A DNA stretch of 64,000 nucleotides from Chaenocephalus aceratus (lineage: Eukaryota; Chordata; Actinopteri; Perciformes; Channichthyidae). The translations under genes and the position numbers were made by a program. Where the stretch lies: contig CM043798.1 of NCBI GenBank assembly GCA_023974075.1, positions 7,206,173-7,270,172 on the forward strand. The letters run 5' to 3'. The notes under the pieces are model-generated. The model was not told the origin of the DNA. It made no database searches and saw only the letters and a list, made by a program, of their open reading frames with translations. Positions 24,736-33,479 of the stretch are shown piece by piece. Each line of letters begins with the position of its first letter. Position 1 is the stretch's first letter.

Positions 24736-25433
24736 TGTGAAGTCAACTTGAAAAATCCTCACAGGAGATCAAGGGGTTAAAAAGTCAGGCTGATTGACAG
24801 AGTGGCAGCTGTCTGAAATCATTCCCTAATTGCTAATCAGCTTCGCTGCACCTTTAAAAGCACCGCACCTGAAGGAAGGGCAGTAATCCAAGCTGGAAAG
24901 GGACAAACTAAAGAGCGTGCGTCCAGCAGCAGCAACGAACCAGCAGAAGAAACGTCAAAGAAGCAGCACTGGTACAGCCATAAAAAGCTGGAGAAGCGGC
25001 CGGTGAGAGACGAACTGTGTGTTTAATTAAGAATCATACAACTTGCCATTCGTGGCGCACGTTAGAACGTGCGTTCTAGTTCAGTGTCATTTGTTTGTTT
25101 GATGTCCTCAAGCTAAAGCAACATGAGTGTTGATTTAAAAACGAGTGTTTTGTTTGTTGAGAGATGTAGACTGAAAAAACGGTTTGCATGCTGCTAAGAA
25201 TTCAGTCTATATTTGCATTTTTAATGAGACTGCATAAGTTAAAAACTGTTTAAAACATAATTTATAAAAAATACATTAAGAAAGTAAGAACAATATTCAG
25301 CTATTTATTTAATTGCTAATAAAGATTATTGTGTTACCCGATATCTGCCTGCTCCTCGTGTGTGGGTCAATTGGGGATTAAAAGAACTGGGTGCCAGCAA
25401 GTGGGCCATTACATAGAGGGCTCACTCGCGACA
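24736..25433 (+). repeat. Hybrid LTR: BEL 5' part fused to gypsy LTR end
   Basis: Bases 24736-25300 match the LTR of the minus BEL element (start TGTGAAGTCAACTTG). After caatattcag the match stops and the last 133 bp (25301-25433) match instead, inverted, the end of the gypsy-like LTR at 22343-22475, including AATAAA (25318) and the terminal GCGACA. The hybrid still has TG...CA ends. The swapped part corresponds to the R-U5 side of the gypsy LTR. Confidence 0.8.
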
Positions 25434-25442
25434 CCTTACATT

Positions 25443-25475
25443 TTCAGCTATTTATTTGAAATATAAATAGCTGAA
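25443..25475. repeat. Snap-back hairpin at left edge of kinesin-like piece
   Basis: ttcagctattta (25443-25454) pairs with taaatagctgaa (25464-25475) around a short loop. The arm repeats the BEL-gypsy junction sequence at 25297-25305. Such hairpins arise when a DNA end folds back and primes synthesis. Confidence 0.75.
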
Positions 25476-25822
25476 TATTGATTGGCTGGGACAGCAGCCT
25501 CGAGGATGTCCAGGAGGATGAGGATGACGAGGATGAGGAAGATCAGAGCCTGATGGAGAGCACGATGGATCAGACGTGCGACGAAGAGGGAATCCCGCAG
25601 CAGGTGAAGCAGCTGCAGGTCCAGCTGCAGAAGGAAAGGGCGGAGAACCTTCTGATGGAGACTCGGGTCAGCGAGGAGATCGACAAAGATTTCTCCGAGC
25701 TCTTCTCCAAGATGGAAAACGATTACAAGGAGCGCCTGTCGAGGGACAAAGAGATCCTGGAGGAGAGAGCGGATACTAGGATGAAGATATTCAAGAATCT
25801 CATCGACACGATGGCCGACGCT
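25476..25822 (+). pseudogene. KIF20-like kinesin coiled-coil fragment
   Basis: About 115 residues are open without a stop. They have an acidic start (EDVQEDEDDEDEEDQSL), then a heptad-rich helix with QQVKQLQVQLQKERAENLL, SELFSKMENDYKERL and EILEERADTRMKIFKNL. The last two motifs resemble the coiled-coil region after the motor in the KIF20A/KIF20B (MKLP2/MPHOSPH1) mitotic kinesins. There is no motor domain, promoter or start codon. The frame runs into BEL LTR-end sequence (GKLQIYPRA) and stops at 25850. GC content is much higher than its surroundings. It looks like a captured host coding fragment, and whether it spans host exon junctions is unknown. The kinesin assignment rests on remembered family motifs. 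Confidence 0.55.
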
Positions 25823-25892
25823 GGGAAACTGCAAATATACCCAAGGGCTTGACTTTACCATGTCAAGCCCTTGGGTATATTTGCAGTTTCCC
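25823..25892. repeat. Perfect 31-bp palindrome made of the BEL LTR end
   Basis: Bases 25823-25853 (gggaaactgcaaatatac, then the LTR end ggcttgac) are the exact reverse complement of 25862-25892, separated by eight bases. The left arm is the terminal 31 bp of the BEL LTR in plus orientation, attached to the kinesin-like piece. The right arm is the start of the minus element. Confidence 0.9.
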
Positions 25893-26697
25893 CGCTTGAA
25901 AGGGATGGTACAGTCCATAGGAGGTTTTCACTGGGTTTCACTCATACAATGACCACAACTTTGTTTCTTTTGAGTTTCTTTACTTTGGTATTTGTTGTTG
26001 CAGTACAGCTTATGTTGTAAGTTGTAAGTTGTAAGTTAAAAAACCTTAAATGAAAAATAAAAAATAATTACTGTAAATACAATACACATCAATAATAAAT
26101 GGAAAAATACATGCTTTACATATACTTTTTAACACTTGTGAATATTGTTCTTACTTTCTTAATGTTTTTTATAAATTATGTTTTAAACAGTTTTTAACTT
26201 ATGCAGTCTCATTAAAAATGCAAATATAGACTGAATTCTTAGCAGCATGCAAACCGTTTTTATCAGTCTACATCTCTCAATAAACAAAACACTCGTTTTT
26301 AAATCAACACTCATGTTGCTTTAGCTTGAGGACATCAAACAAACGACACTGAACTAGAACGCACGTTCTAACGTGCGCCACGAATGGCAAGTTGTACGAT
26401 TCTTAATTAAACACACAGTTCGTCTCTCACCGGCCGCTTCTCCAGCTTTTTATGGCTGTACCAGTGCTGCTTCTTTGACGTTTCTTCTGCTGGTTCGTTG
26501 CTGCTGCTGGACGCACGCTCTTTAGTTTGTCCCTTTCCAGCTTGGATTACTGCCCTTCCTTCAGGTGCGGTGCTTTTAAAGGTGCAGCGAAGCTGATTAG
26601 CAATTAGGGAATGATTTCAGACAGCTGCCACTCTGTCAATCAGCCCGACTTTTTAACCCCTTGATCTCCTGTGAGGATTTTTCAAGTTGACTTCACA
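25861..26697 (-). repeat. 3' LTR of the minus BEL element (837 bp)
   Basis: It runs TG...CA on the minus strand and is preceded by the polypurine tract gagtgggagg. It retains about 150 bp (around 26090-26260) that the other LTR lacks. Confidence 0.9.
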
Positions 26698-26741
26698 CCT
26701 CCCACTCGACTTTCCAGTGGAGACACCTGGGAGGTCGCATG

Positions 26742-27360
26742 TTACAAAGGTAAACTTGGGTCAGACGCTTTGTTCTGCTCTTCAGTGGGAAGCAAGACGA
26801 CCAGTCGTCTGACGTCTCTGTGAAGAACTGTCGCTGGGATCTCCTCTTTGAGCTTTTTCGATCTTTGGTGATTTGCTTTTGCTGTGGTAGGCCTTGTGAC
26901 AGGAACAGGGTAGCTTGGGAATGTTCTGACGTTGACATCCCTCACAATTCCTTTGCTGTCCGAGTTGACACTGACCACTCTTGCAATCCTGAACTGACCC
27001 CTCAGGGCGTTTTGGTCTGCAATCCAGACGATGTCTCCGACTGCGACATTTCTCTTGGCTGTATGCCACTTGTTCCTTACGAATAGATTAGGGCCAGCGA
27101 GTTGAATCCAGTGCCTCCAGAACTTGTTCACTTGCGCTTGCATTTCTTTAAGCCTTTTGTAGGGATAGTCACTGAAGTCCAATGTTCTGACATCTCCACT
27201 CTGTGATGCTCGTCCGAGCAGGAGACAGTTAGGAGTGATGAACTGAACGCTGTCTTCTCGGCTCTGTGTTCTGGCGTCAATTGGTCTTTCATTCGTAAGA
27301 TTGGCTGCCATGTAGAGAGTTGTTTGGAATTCACTCCAACTTAGCCCCGACTCTCCTCCC
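26742..27360 (-). pseudogene. BEL/Pao integrase C-terminal part (minus copy)
   Basis: This codes the region after the integrase catalytic core: helix-rich MAANLTNERPIDAR, the LLGRAS motif, and the C-terminal beta-barrel-like segment VAVGDIVWIADQNALRG. It lies in a different frame from the upstream part because a 184-bp deletion ends at about 27361. A TAA replaces a CAA codon of the plus copy near 26742. It is nearly identical to 24115-24700 on the other strand. Confidence 0.88.
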
Positions 27361-29231
27361 AGACGAAGTTAGTACCTGGATCTGACCAGATCTTCTTTGG
27401 ATGACCTCGTAGTGCTGTGAACCTCTGGTAGGCGAACAGGAAACTTTCAGTGGATTGAGAGTTCACCAGCTCTGTGTGAATAGCTCTGGAAGCCATGCAA
27501 CAAAACACAACTCCCCAAACCTTCAGTGACACTCTTTTCTTGACATCATCCTTGACTTGGTACGGTCCGAAGAGGTCTACTGTTGTGTATTCAAAGGGGG
27601 CAGCTGGTTCTGTCCTCTCTGGAGGTAGATCACCCATTATTTGCTGGCATCTTTTTGCTTTAGTTTTTCTGCAGAGCATGCAGTTTTTGACCACTTTCTG
27701 AGCAATCCTCCGACCCTTCACGACCCATGCTCTTCTCCTCATCTTGAGCAAGGTTCCGGCCACTCCATCGTGGTTCTCCTCATGGGCTTCTCGTGCCAAC
27801 AGCGTTGATACCCAGGCTTCATACGACAAGATGGGGACAGCAACTTTATCTTCATTGAAGATCTGCACGCGACCCCCACAGACCAACAAGCCAGTCTCTT
27901 GGTCTCTGTACACCACTAGCCTGTCTGTGGTTGTACTTGGGAAGGATGCACCTTGCTGTGCCGCAAGAAAGATGTCTCTTAGGGCATCTTCTCTCTCTTT
28001 CACTGAGATGATTTGCGAAGACGACACTGCCTCCCACTTTGGACTGTTTGCAGTTTGCTGTTTCCCTCTAATGAACTTCTTCGCTGCTCTCCAAATCCAA
28101 GCAACTGTCTTGACGAGTCGACTTAGGTTGCTGAACCGCTCGACGTTCACAAGGTTTAGGACAGCTGATCCTGCTGGTGGCCTTTTTGGGTGTGTTTGGG
28201 TTTGTTGCTGATCTAGCTTTAGCTCTGATGGGTTTTGTGTGTTGGCATCATTTGGATCTGATGGCACTTGTGCCTTTGCCTTGGCTCTGGTTAGTGCTGC
28301 AACAAACGTTTTCTTTTGCAATCTGTTGACACTGTCTCTGGCAGCTGTCACCAAATCTTTGGCAGATTTCATTGGCCAGTCATCCACTGGAAACTTCAAG
28401 AACGTTGGTCCGTTCTGCCATTCTGAACTTTCACCCAGGTCTTGAGGACTGGCCCCTCTGGTTATGATGTCAGCAATATTAAGAGGACCAGGAACCCACC
28501 ACCAATCTTGGATCGCTGTTGTGTTCTGGATCTCTCCGATTCTGTTTGCGAAGAAGGTCTGATAACCATAGCTCTCTCTCTGGATTGCACCGAGGACTGT
28601 TTGGCTATCAATCACATGGAACCACTTTCCAACCTGGATCTTGCTGTGCTGCTCGAAGTATGTTTTGAGACGTGAGGCAAACACTGCTCCGCATATCTCT
28701 GCCTTAACAGCATCACCTTTGTGGTCTAAAGGAGTTAGTTTCGCCTTGGACTCCACCAGAGTGACAACTGGGCCTTGGTCGGTGTTCCACCGGAGGTACA
28801 TCACAGCACCGTAAGCATGCTCGCTTCCATCGGAGAATGTTATTGCCCAAGGTTTTCCAATGAAGCTTGGAGGCGTTATGGCCCTGGTGAATGTAACCTG
28901 CCGAGTTGCACATACTCTTCGAAGAGTCGGATTGCATCTTCTCTGAGGCTGTCTGACAATGCTGTATCCCAGGTGTCTTTGACAGGGCAGTTGTCGCTTT
29001 TGCCTCCTGGAATGCTCTCCGCACAAGGATGGCACCCTTCTGCTTGGCAGGAGTTACCAGACCAACTGGATCATACAACCCTGAGACTTGACTCAGGAGG
29101 TTCCTTCTTGTCAAAGGGTTTGGGGTTTGTGCTCTTACTTGGTCTAGTAGAAGGTCTTGGCCAAGTCGCATCTTCTTCTTTCTCTTTGAGAAGTTAATGG
29201 ATGCCATTACATGGATCTTGTCTTCTTCCAC
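27361..29231 (-). pseudogene. BEL/Pao RT end, RNase H and integrase N-terminal part
   Basis: Reading leftward, the segment has the RT connection (LLSQVSGLYDPVGLVTPAK), RNase H with all four acidic positions visible (FSDGSE, KAEICG, DSQTVL, NIADIITRG), the integrase HHCC zinc region (EAHEENHDG, CMLCRKTK) and the first two catalytic aspartates (VDLFGPY, WSDPGTNF). One-base frameshifts separate it from the upstream ORF near 29240 and occur again near 28990 and 28895. The 184-bp deletion at about 27361 removes the catalytic glutamate segment kept by the plus copy, so this integrase cannot be active. Confidence 0.9.
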
Positions 29232-29239
29232 AAGGTAGC

Positions 29240-32200
29240 CTAGACCAAGCGCTTGTTATCTTCATCCCTCATTTGATTCGGGAGGACCATGTCATTAACT
29301 TTGGTCTTCATTGGTTTGTTGTTGTTCCCCTTCCTCCCACTTTGGCCTGAGAAGACCCAAGGCTTCAACAGGAAACCTCCAGCTTTCAGGATTTGCTCCA
29401 CGTTTGCTGTGATGGTTTTCAGCTTCTCGAAGTCGTTGTGAGACGTGAGGATGTCGTCAACATAGCTATCATTTTGTAGTACCCCTCGCTCCTCTTCAAG
29501 GTGGGCGAAAGGAGGTAGGTTGGCTGTTTCTCGCATTGCGAGCTGTGCGATGCATCCTGCAGGCTTGTCACCAATATTGACTCTGGTGATTGCGTACTCC
29601 TCCAACTCTTTGTCCTCAGAATCCCGCCAGAGGAACCTGTGGAGGTGCATCTCTCTATCTTCCAACCATACAGAATTGTACATTTTCCTGATGTCCCCTA
29701 AGGCAGCGTTGGTTCCCCCTCTGAACCTCAGGAGGACAGCACGTATCTGGTTAAGGACGTCTGGCCCTTTCATCAGCAAGTCGTTCATGCTGGTGCCTCT
29801 GAACTTTTGACTGCTGTTCCAGACGAGTCTTACTGGGGTTGTTGTAGAGTGTGGGTTTGGTGCAATAAGGTGACTCACGAACCATACTGGTCCTTTCCAG
29901 GTCATGATCTGCTCTTTAGTCAACTTGATTGCAGCTCCTCTGTCGATCATGTCATGCACTTGAGCTTTGTAGGCAGACTTCCACTCTGGTGCCTTGGCTA
30001 GCTGCTTCTCTGTTCTTAGGAATGTTGCTTCAACTGCACCTCTGTTGTTCGGAAGTGAGGCCGGATCCTCTAGCCAGGGATACTTTGCATGCCAATGTGG
30101 TTCTCTGCTGTGATGGTCGCTCATGACATAGGTGAGTCCATCCTTTACCACCTCAAGCTCCCTTTCCTCTGCAAGGGTCATTTCTTTACCACCGGGCTGG
30201 CAGTTTCCGCACCGGCAGCCTCCACATCTGGGCTTGCATGCTGCGCCAATGCTGTCCCATTGCCACCATTTCAGGAAACTCTCTTTGCTGGTCGAAACAG
30301 TTGATCCCTGTATTTCAGCTGCTTCTTTGCTTGAGGGGTTTTGTTCTGGAATGGGGTTAGTGAGCTCTTCATATTTCACAGCTGCTGCTCTCATTGATCT
30401 CGCAAAGTGCGTCTTTGACATGTGGGCTGACACTTCAACCTCCTCAAACAGTCTGGGGTGGGTTCCTCCAACTGTTTTCCCGAGTGGTCCGTCCCACAGT
30501 ACGAGGTCTCCCACGACTCTGATCCTCTGAGGAGCTAACTGGCCTTCTCTGTGGCTAATGAGAAGCTCGACTTCTTTGGGCCTCACAAGCTCATCAAGAG
30601 GTACGTCTGGGAAGAATGGCTGCAGTTGCTGAGGTGTCACACTTTTGTGGACGTCTGCAATGTTGTCAAGCCCATAGCAAACCAATTGATGCGCTCTCAG
30701 TGTGCCCTTGGGGGTGGATACACGGATTTTGAGAAGATAGCGCTTTGTCTTTACTTGAATCTTCATTCCGCCAACTCCATGTACAACGAGCATGATATCT
30801 TCACTCTTGAGATCCAGGCGGCTCGCCGCTCTGTGAGTGATGTAATTTGTGTCAGATGCTAAGTCGATGAGTGTTCCGACTTTCTGTCCGGCGTTAGCTG
30901 TGACGACGAGTAGCATCATGATCACTGGAAGCTCTTGCATTCCACTCTTTTCAATTAGACTTTGTTGGTCATTTGAGGTTTTGAAGACTCTGGAGGCAAC
31001 ATTTGAGAAAACCTCCCTACACTGCTTTGCTAGGTCTGGTGGGAGATTTTTGATGAAATCTTCTTGACCCTCTGTGTACTTCTTTTTGCCTTCATCCTTT
31101 TCAGATCTGTCACCAGACCTCTTTGACACAGACTTGGGACAGAGGTAGTAGTGATGCTCAGCCTCTCCATCTCTGCAGTCCTCGTTTCTGCATAGAAAGC
31201 CAGGTTTGCAGGATGACCGGTCGTCATGAACCTCAAGGCACCTTGTACATGCACCCAACTTCCTTACTGAAACCTTCCTTTCTGCTGCACTCAGAGCCCT
31301 GAACTGCTTGCAGAAGTAGAGCTTCCTCTTGTGTTTGACATCGCCGCAGACTACACAGCCTTGGTCATCAGCTGACTTTGTAGACTTGGTTCTGGCACTT
31401 TTTTGCTCAATTCTGGTGTCTTTCCAACTCGGCTTACTTGGTTTACTTGGCTCCTCATCTCGTAGCTGCTCGAGCTCCTCATAGATAGTCTCTTGCTGCT
31501 TGAGAAACTCCAAGAGATAATCAAACCTTTTATCTGGCCTCACACCATTTTTTGGATCGGCTACATATACAAGCCACTCTTTTTTGAGGGACTCAGGGAG
31601 TTTACTCTCTATCGATTTTGTTACGAGAGGATTCTTTATGGCGCCTGTGTCTCCGAGGTCACTCAGGTCCCAGAGTGCTTTCTCCACGGCTTGAATCAAC
31701 TCGACAATTTTCCTTGGTTGGCTACTTCTGACAGATGGCATCTTCTGAAGGTCTTCCACTATTTCAATGGCAATAGCCGTTCGATTGCCATAGCGGTTCT
31801 CCAAGACACGGAGAATGTCATCTGCGGTGTTATAAGTAGTGAGGTGAAAGTCTTTCTTGATCCTGTCATCGAGACTGTCTAGCAACTGTATCTTTTTCAC
31901 TTCTTTAGAGCCTGTTGGTTCTCCCTGTTTTTGGAGCGACTCCCAGTCTCTTCTCCACCTGTGAAAATCACGCTTGTAGCCAGAGAATCTGGGGAGAGCT
32001 GTGGGTTTTAGCCTAATGGTTGGGGTAAAGATGGGATGACTGGCAGTACTTGTTGATCCTGACCTTGTGTCTTCCTGTCGTCTCGCCATGATGAACTCAG
32101 CCTTTCTGGAAACCAGACTGGTTGCTTCCCGTTCGATGTCTCTCAACCGATTGCGGAACTCCTTCTGGTTTTCCACTGGAACCCACTGCTGCCACTTGCA

Positions 32201-32698
32201 ATGAGCTTCCTTCGCGGTCCCCACCAGTGACTTCAGATGGCTGAGCATGAATTCGTAGGCCTCATGGTTGCCATCAGGACGTACTCGAGCGACACGCTCA
32301 CACTCAGCTTCTGCTAGTTCTACAGCTGTGCACAGTTCATCTCCAAACTTTTGCCAAAGCATGTCTCTAAGTAGCTCTCCAACCTCCTTCAGCTTCAAGT
32401 CACATTCATTTGTGGTCCTTGCTATGTCGGCTTCTTGCTGTTCGGTTAGTTCGACTGACTCCTCCTCTTTCAGCTCTGCCTCCTTTACTGCAATGACCTC
32501 TGCCATGACTTCGTCATTGGTTTCCATGACTTTGTCGGCTCCCATGGAGAGTTTATTGAAGCTATCTTGGAGCTGGTCTTCTGACATGCCGTCGTGAGTT
32601 CTGATGATACTGTTAGCTAGTCGTGTGAAGGATCGTTTTGCTGCAGTCCGCTCATTTTTGAGCTGCTCAACTGTTTTCCTGACTGTTTGATCAGCCAT
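29240..32698 (-). CDS. BEL/Pao gag-protease-reverse transcriptase ORF
   Basis: The uninterrupted frame has 1152 codons. Residues 1-220 are charged and helical. Residues 228-400 match the DUF1759-type gag domain of BEL elements (LPRFSGYKRDFHRW). Residues 448-520 carry Cys/His clusters (CVVCGDVKHK, CTRCLEVHDD, CRNEDC). A retropepsin-like site lies at 610-621 with DLAS in place of the common DSG/DTG. RT spans about 900-1130 with the first catalytic Asp at about 1002 (LGDIRKMYNS) and YVDD at 1079-1082. The ATG at 32698 follows a short leader. The frame ends at a stop produced by a one-base shift, so RT is separated from RNase H and integrase. On its own it could still make Gag-Pro-RT. Confidence 0.93.
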   Translation of the reverse strand: MADQTVRKTVEQLKNERTAAKRSFTRLANSIIRTHDGMSEDQLQDSFNKLSMGADKVMETNDEVMAEVIAVKEAELKEEESVELTEQQEADIARTTNECDLKLKEVGELLRDMLWQKFGDELCTAVELAEAECERVARVRPDGNHEAYEFMLSHLKSLVGTAKEAHCKWQQWVPVENQKEFRNRLRDIEREATSLVSRKAEFIMARRQEDTRSGSTSTASHPIFTPTIRLKPTALPRFSGYKRDFHRWRRDWESLQKQGEPTGSKEVKKIQLLDSLDDRIKKDFHLTTYNTADDILRVLENRYGNRTAIAIEIVEDLQKMPSVRSSQPRKIVELIQAVEKALWDLSDLGDTGAIKNPLVTKSIESKLPESLKKEWLVYVADPKNGVRPDKRFDYLLEFLKQQETIYEELEQLRDEEPSKPSKPSWKDTRIEQKSARTKSTKSADDQGCVVCGDVKHKRKLYFCKQFRALSAAERKVSVRKLGACTRCLEVHDDRSSCKPGFLCRNEDCRDGEAEHHYYLCPKSVSKRSGDRSEKDEGKKKYTEGQEDFIKNLPPDLAKQCREVFSNVASRVFKTSNDQQSLIEKSGMQELPVIMMLLVVTANAGQKVGTLIDLASDTNYITHRAASRLDLKSEDIMLVVHGVGGMKIQVKTKRYLLKIRVSTPKGTLRAHQLVCYGLDNIADVHKSVTPQQLQPFFPDVPLDELVRPKEVELLISHREGQLAPQRIRVVGDLVLWDGPLGKTVGGTHPRLFEEVEVSAHMSKTHFARSMRAAAVKYEELTNPIPEQNPSSKEAAEIQGSTVSTSKESFLKWWQWDSIGAACKPRCGGCRCGNCQPGGKEMTLAEERELEVVKDGLTYVMSDHHSREPHWHAKYPWLEDPASLPNNRGAVEATFLRTEKQLAKAPEWKSAYKAQVHDMIDRGAAIKLTKEQIMTWKGPVWFVSHLIAPNPHSTTTPVRLVWNSSQKFRGTSMNDLLMKGPDVLNQIRAVLLRFRGGTNAALGDIRKMYNSVWLEDREMHLHRFLWRDSEDKELEEYAITRVNIGDKPAGCIAQLAMRETANLPPFAHLEEERGVLQNDSYVDDILTSHNDFEKLKTITANVEQILKAGGFLLKPWVFSGQSGRKGNNNKPMKTKVNDMVLPNQMRDEDNKRLV

Positions 32699-32794
32699 GT
32701 TGGATTTGGGTCCACTGACTGTTTGCAGGGTGGTATTTTATCTTTTTCCAGGTCACTGTTTTCACTGTTCCAGCTTACAGCCCCGGTTTTTTAC

Positions 32795-33479
32795 TGTCAA
32801 GCCCTTGGGTATATTTGCAGTTTCCCCGCTTGAAAGGGATGGTACAGTCCATAGGAGGTTTTCACTGGGTTTCACTCATACAATGACCACAACTTTGTTT
32901 CTTTTGAGTTTTCTTTACTTTGGTATTTGTTGTTGCAGTACAGCTTATGTTGTAAGTTGTAAGTTGTAAGTTGTAAGGTAAAAAACCTTAAATGAAAAAT
33001 AAAAAATAATTACTGTAAATACAATACACATCAAAATAATTTTTATCAGTCTACATCTCTCAATAAACAAAACACTCGTTTTTAAATCAACACTCATGTT
33101 GCTTTAGCTTGAGGACATCAAACAAACAAATGACACTGAACTAGAACGCACGTTCTAACGTGCGCCACGAATGGCAAGTTGTATGATTCTTAATTAAACA
33201 CACAGTTCGTCTCTCACGGCCGCTTCTCCAGCTTTTTATGGCTGTACCAGTGCTGCTTCTTTGACGTTTCTTCTGCTGGTTCGTTGCTGCTGCTGGACGC
33301 ACGCTCTTTAGTTTGTCCCTTTCCAGCTTGGATTACTGCCCTTCCTTTGCGGTGCTTTTAAAGGTGCAGCGAAGCTGATTAGCAATTAGGGAATGATTTC
33401 AGACAGCTGCCACTCTGTCAATCAGCCCGACTTTTTAACCCCTTGATCTCCTGTGAGGATTTTTCAAGTTGACTTCACA
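32795..33479 (-). repeat. 5' LTR of the minus BEL element (685 bp)
   Basis: It has the same TG...CA ends as the partner LTR but lacks about 150 bp in the middle (break near 33035, where acatcaaaataa jumps to tttttatcagtc) and a few bases near 33346. The rest matches closely. Confidence 0.9.

Larger units (their letters stand above)
25861..33479 (-). mobile_element. BEL/Pao LTR retrotransposon, nearly full length
   Basis: The element is 7.6 kb with two LTRs in direct orientation (25861-26697 and 32795-33479). They start TGTGAAGTCAAC and end GGGCTTGACA on the minus strand. Between them lie gag, protease, reverse transcriptase, RNase H and integrase in BEL/Pao order. The leader between the LTR and the ATG is short (about 96 bp). 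A polypurine tract precedes the 3' LTR. I see no matching target duplication outside the LTRs, in line with later rearrangement of the left side. LTR similarity is high, so the insertion looks recent despite a 184-bp deletion and several frameshifts. Confidence 0.92.

Noticed and set aside
27744..28211. 155-codon plus-strand frame
   Set aside because: Shadow of the BEL integrase/RNase H region on the minus strand.
25861..33479. Endogenous retrovirus with envelope
   Set aside because: Domain order and gag type are BEL/Pao and no envelope-like frame lies between integrase and the 3' LTR.
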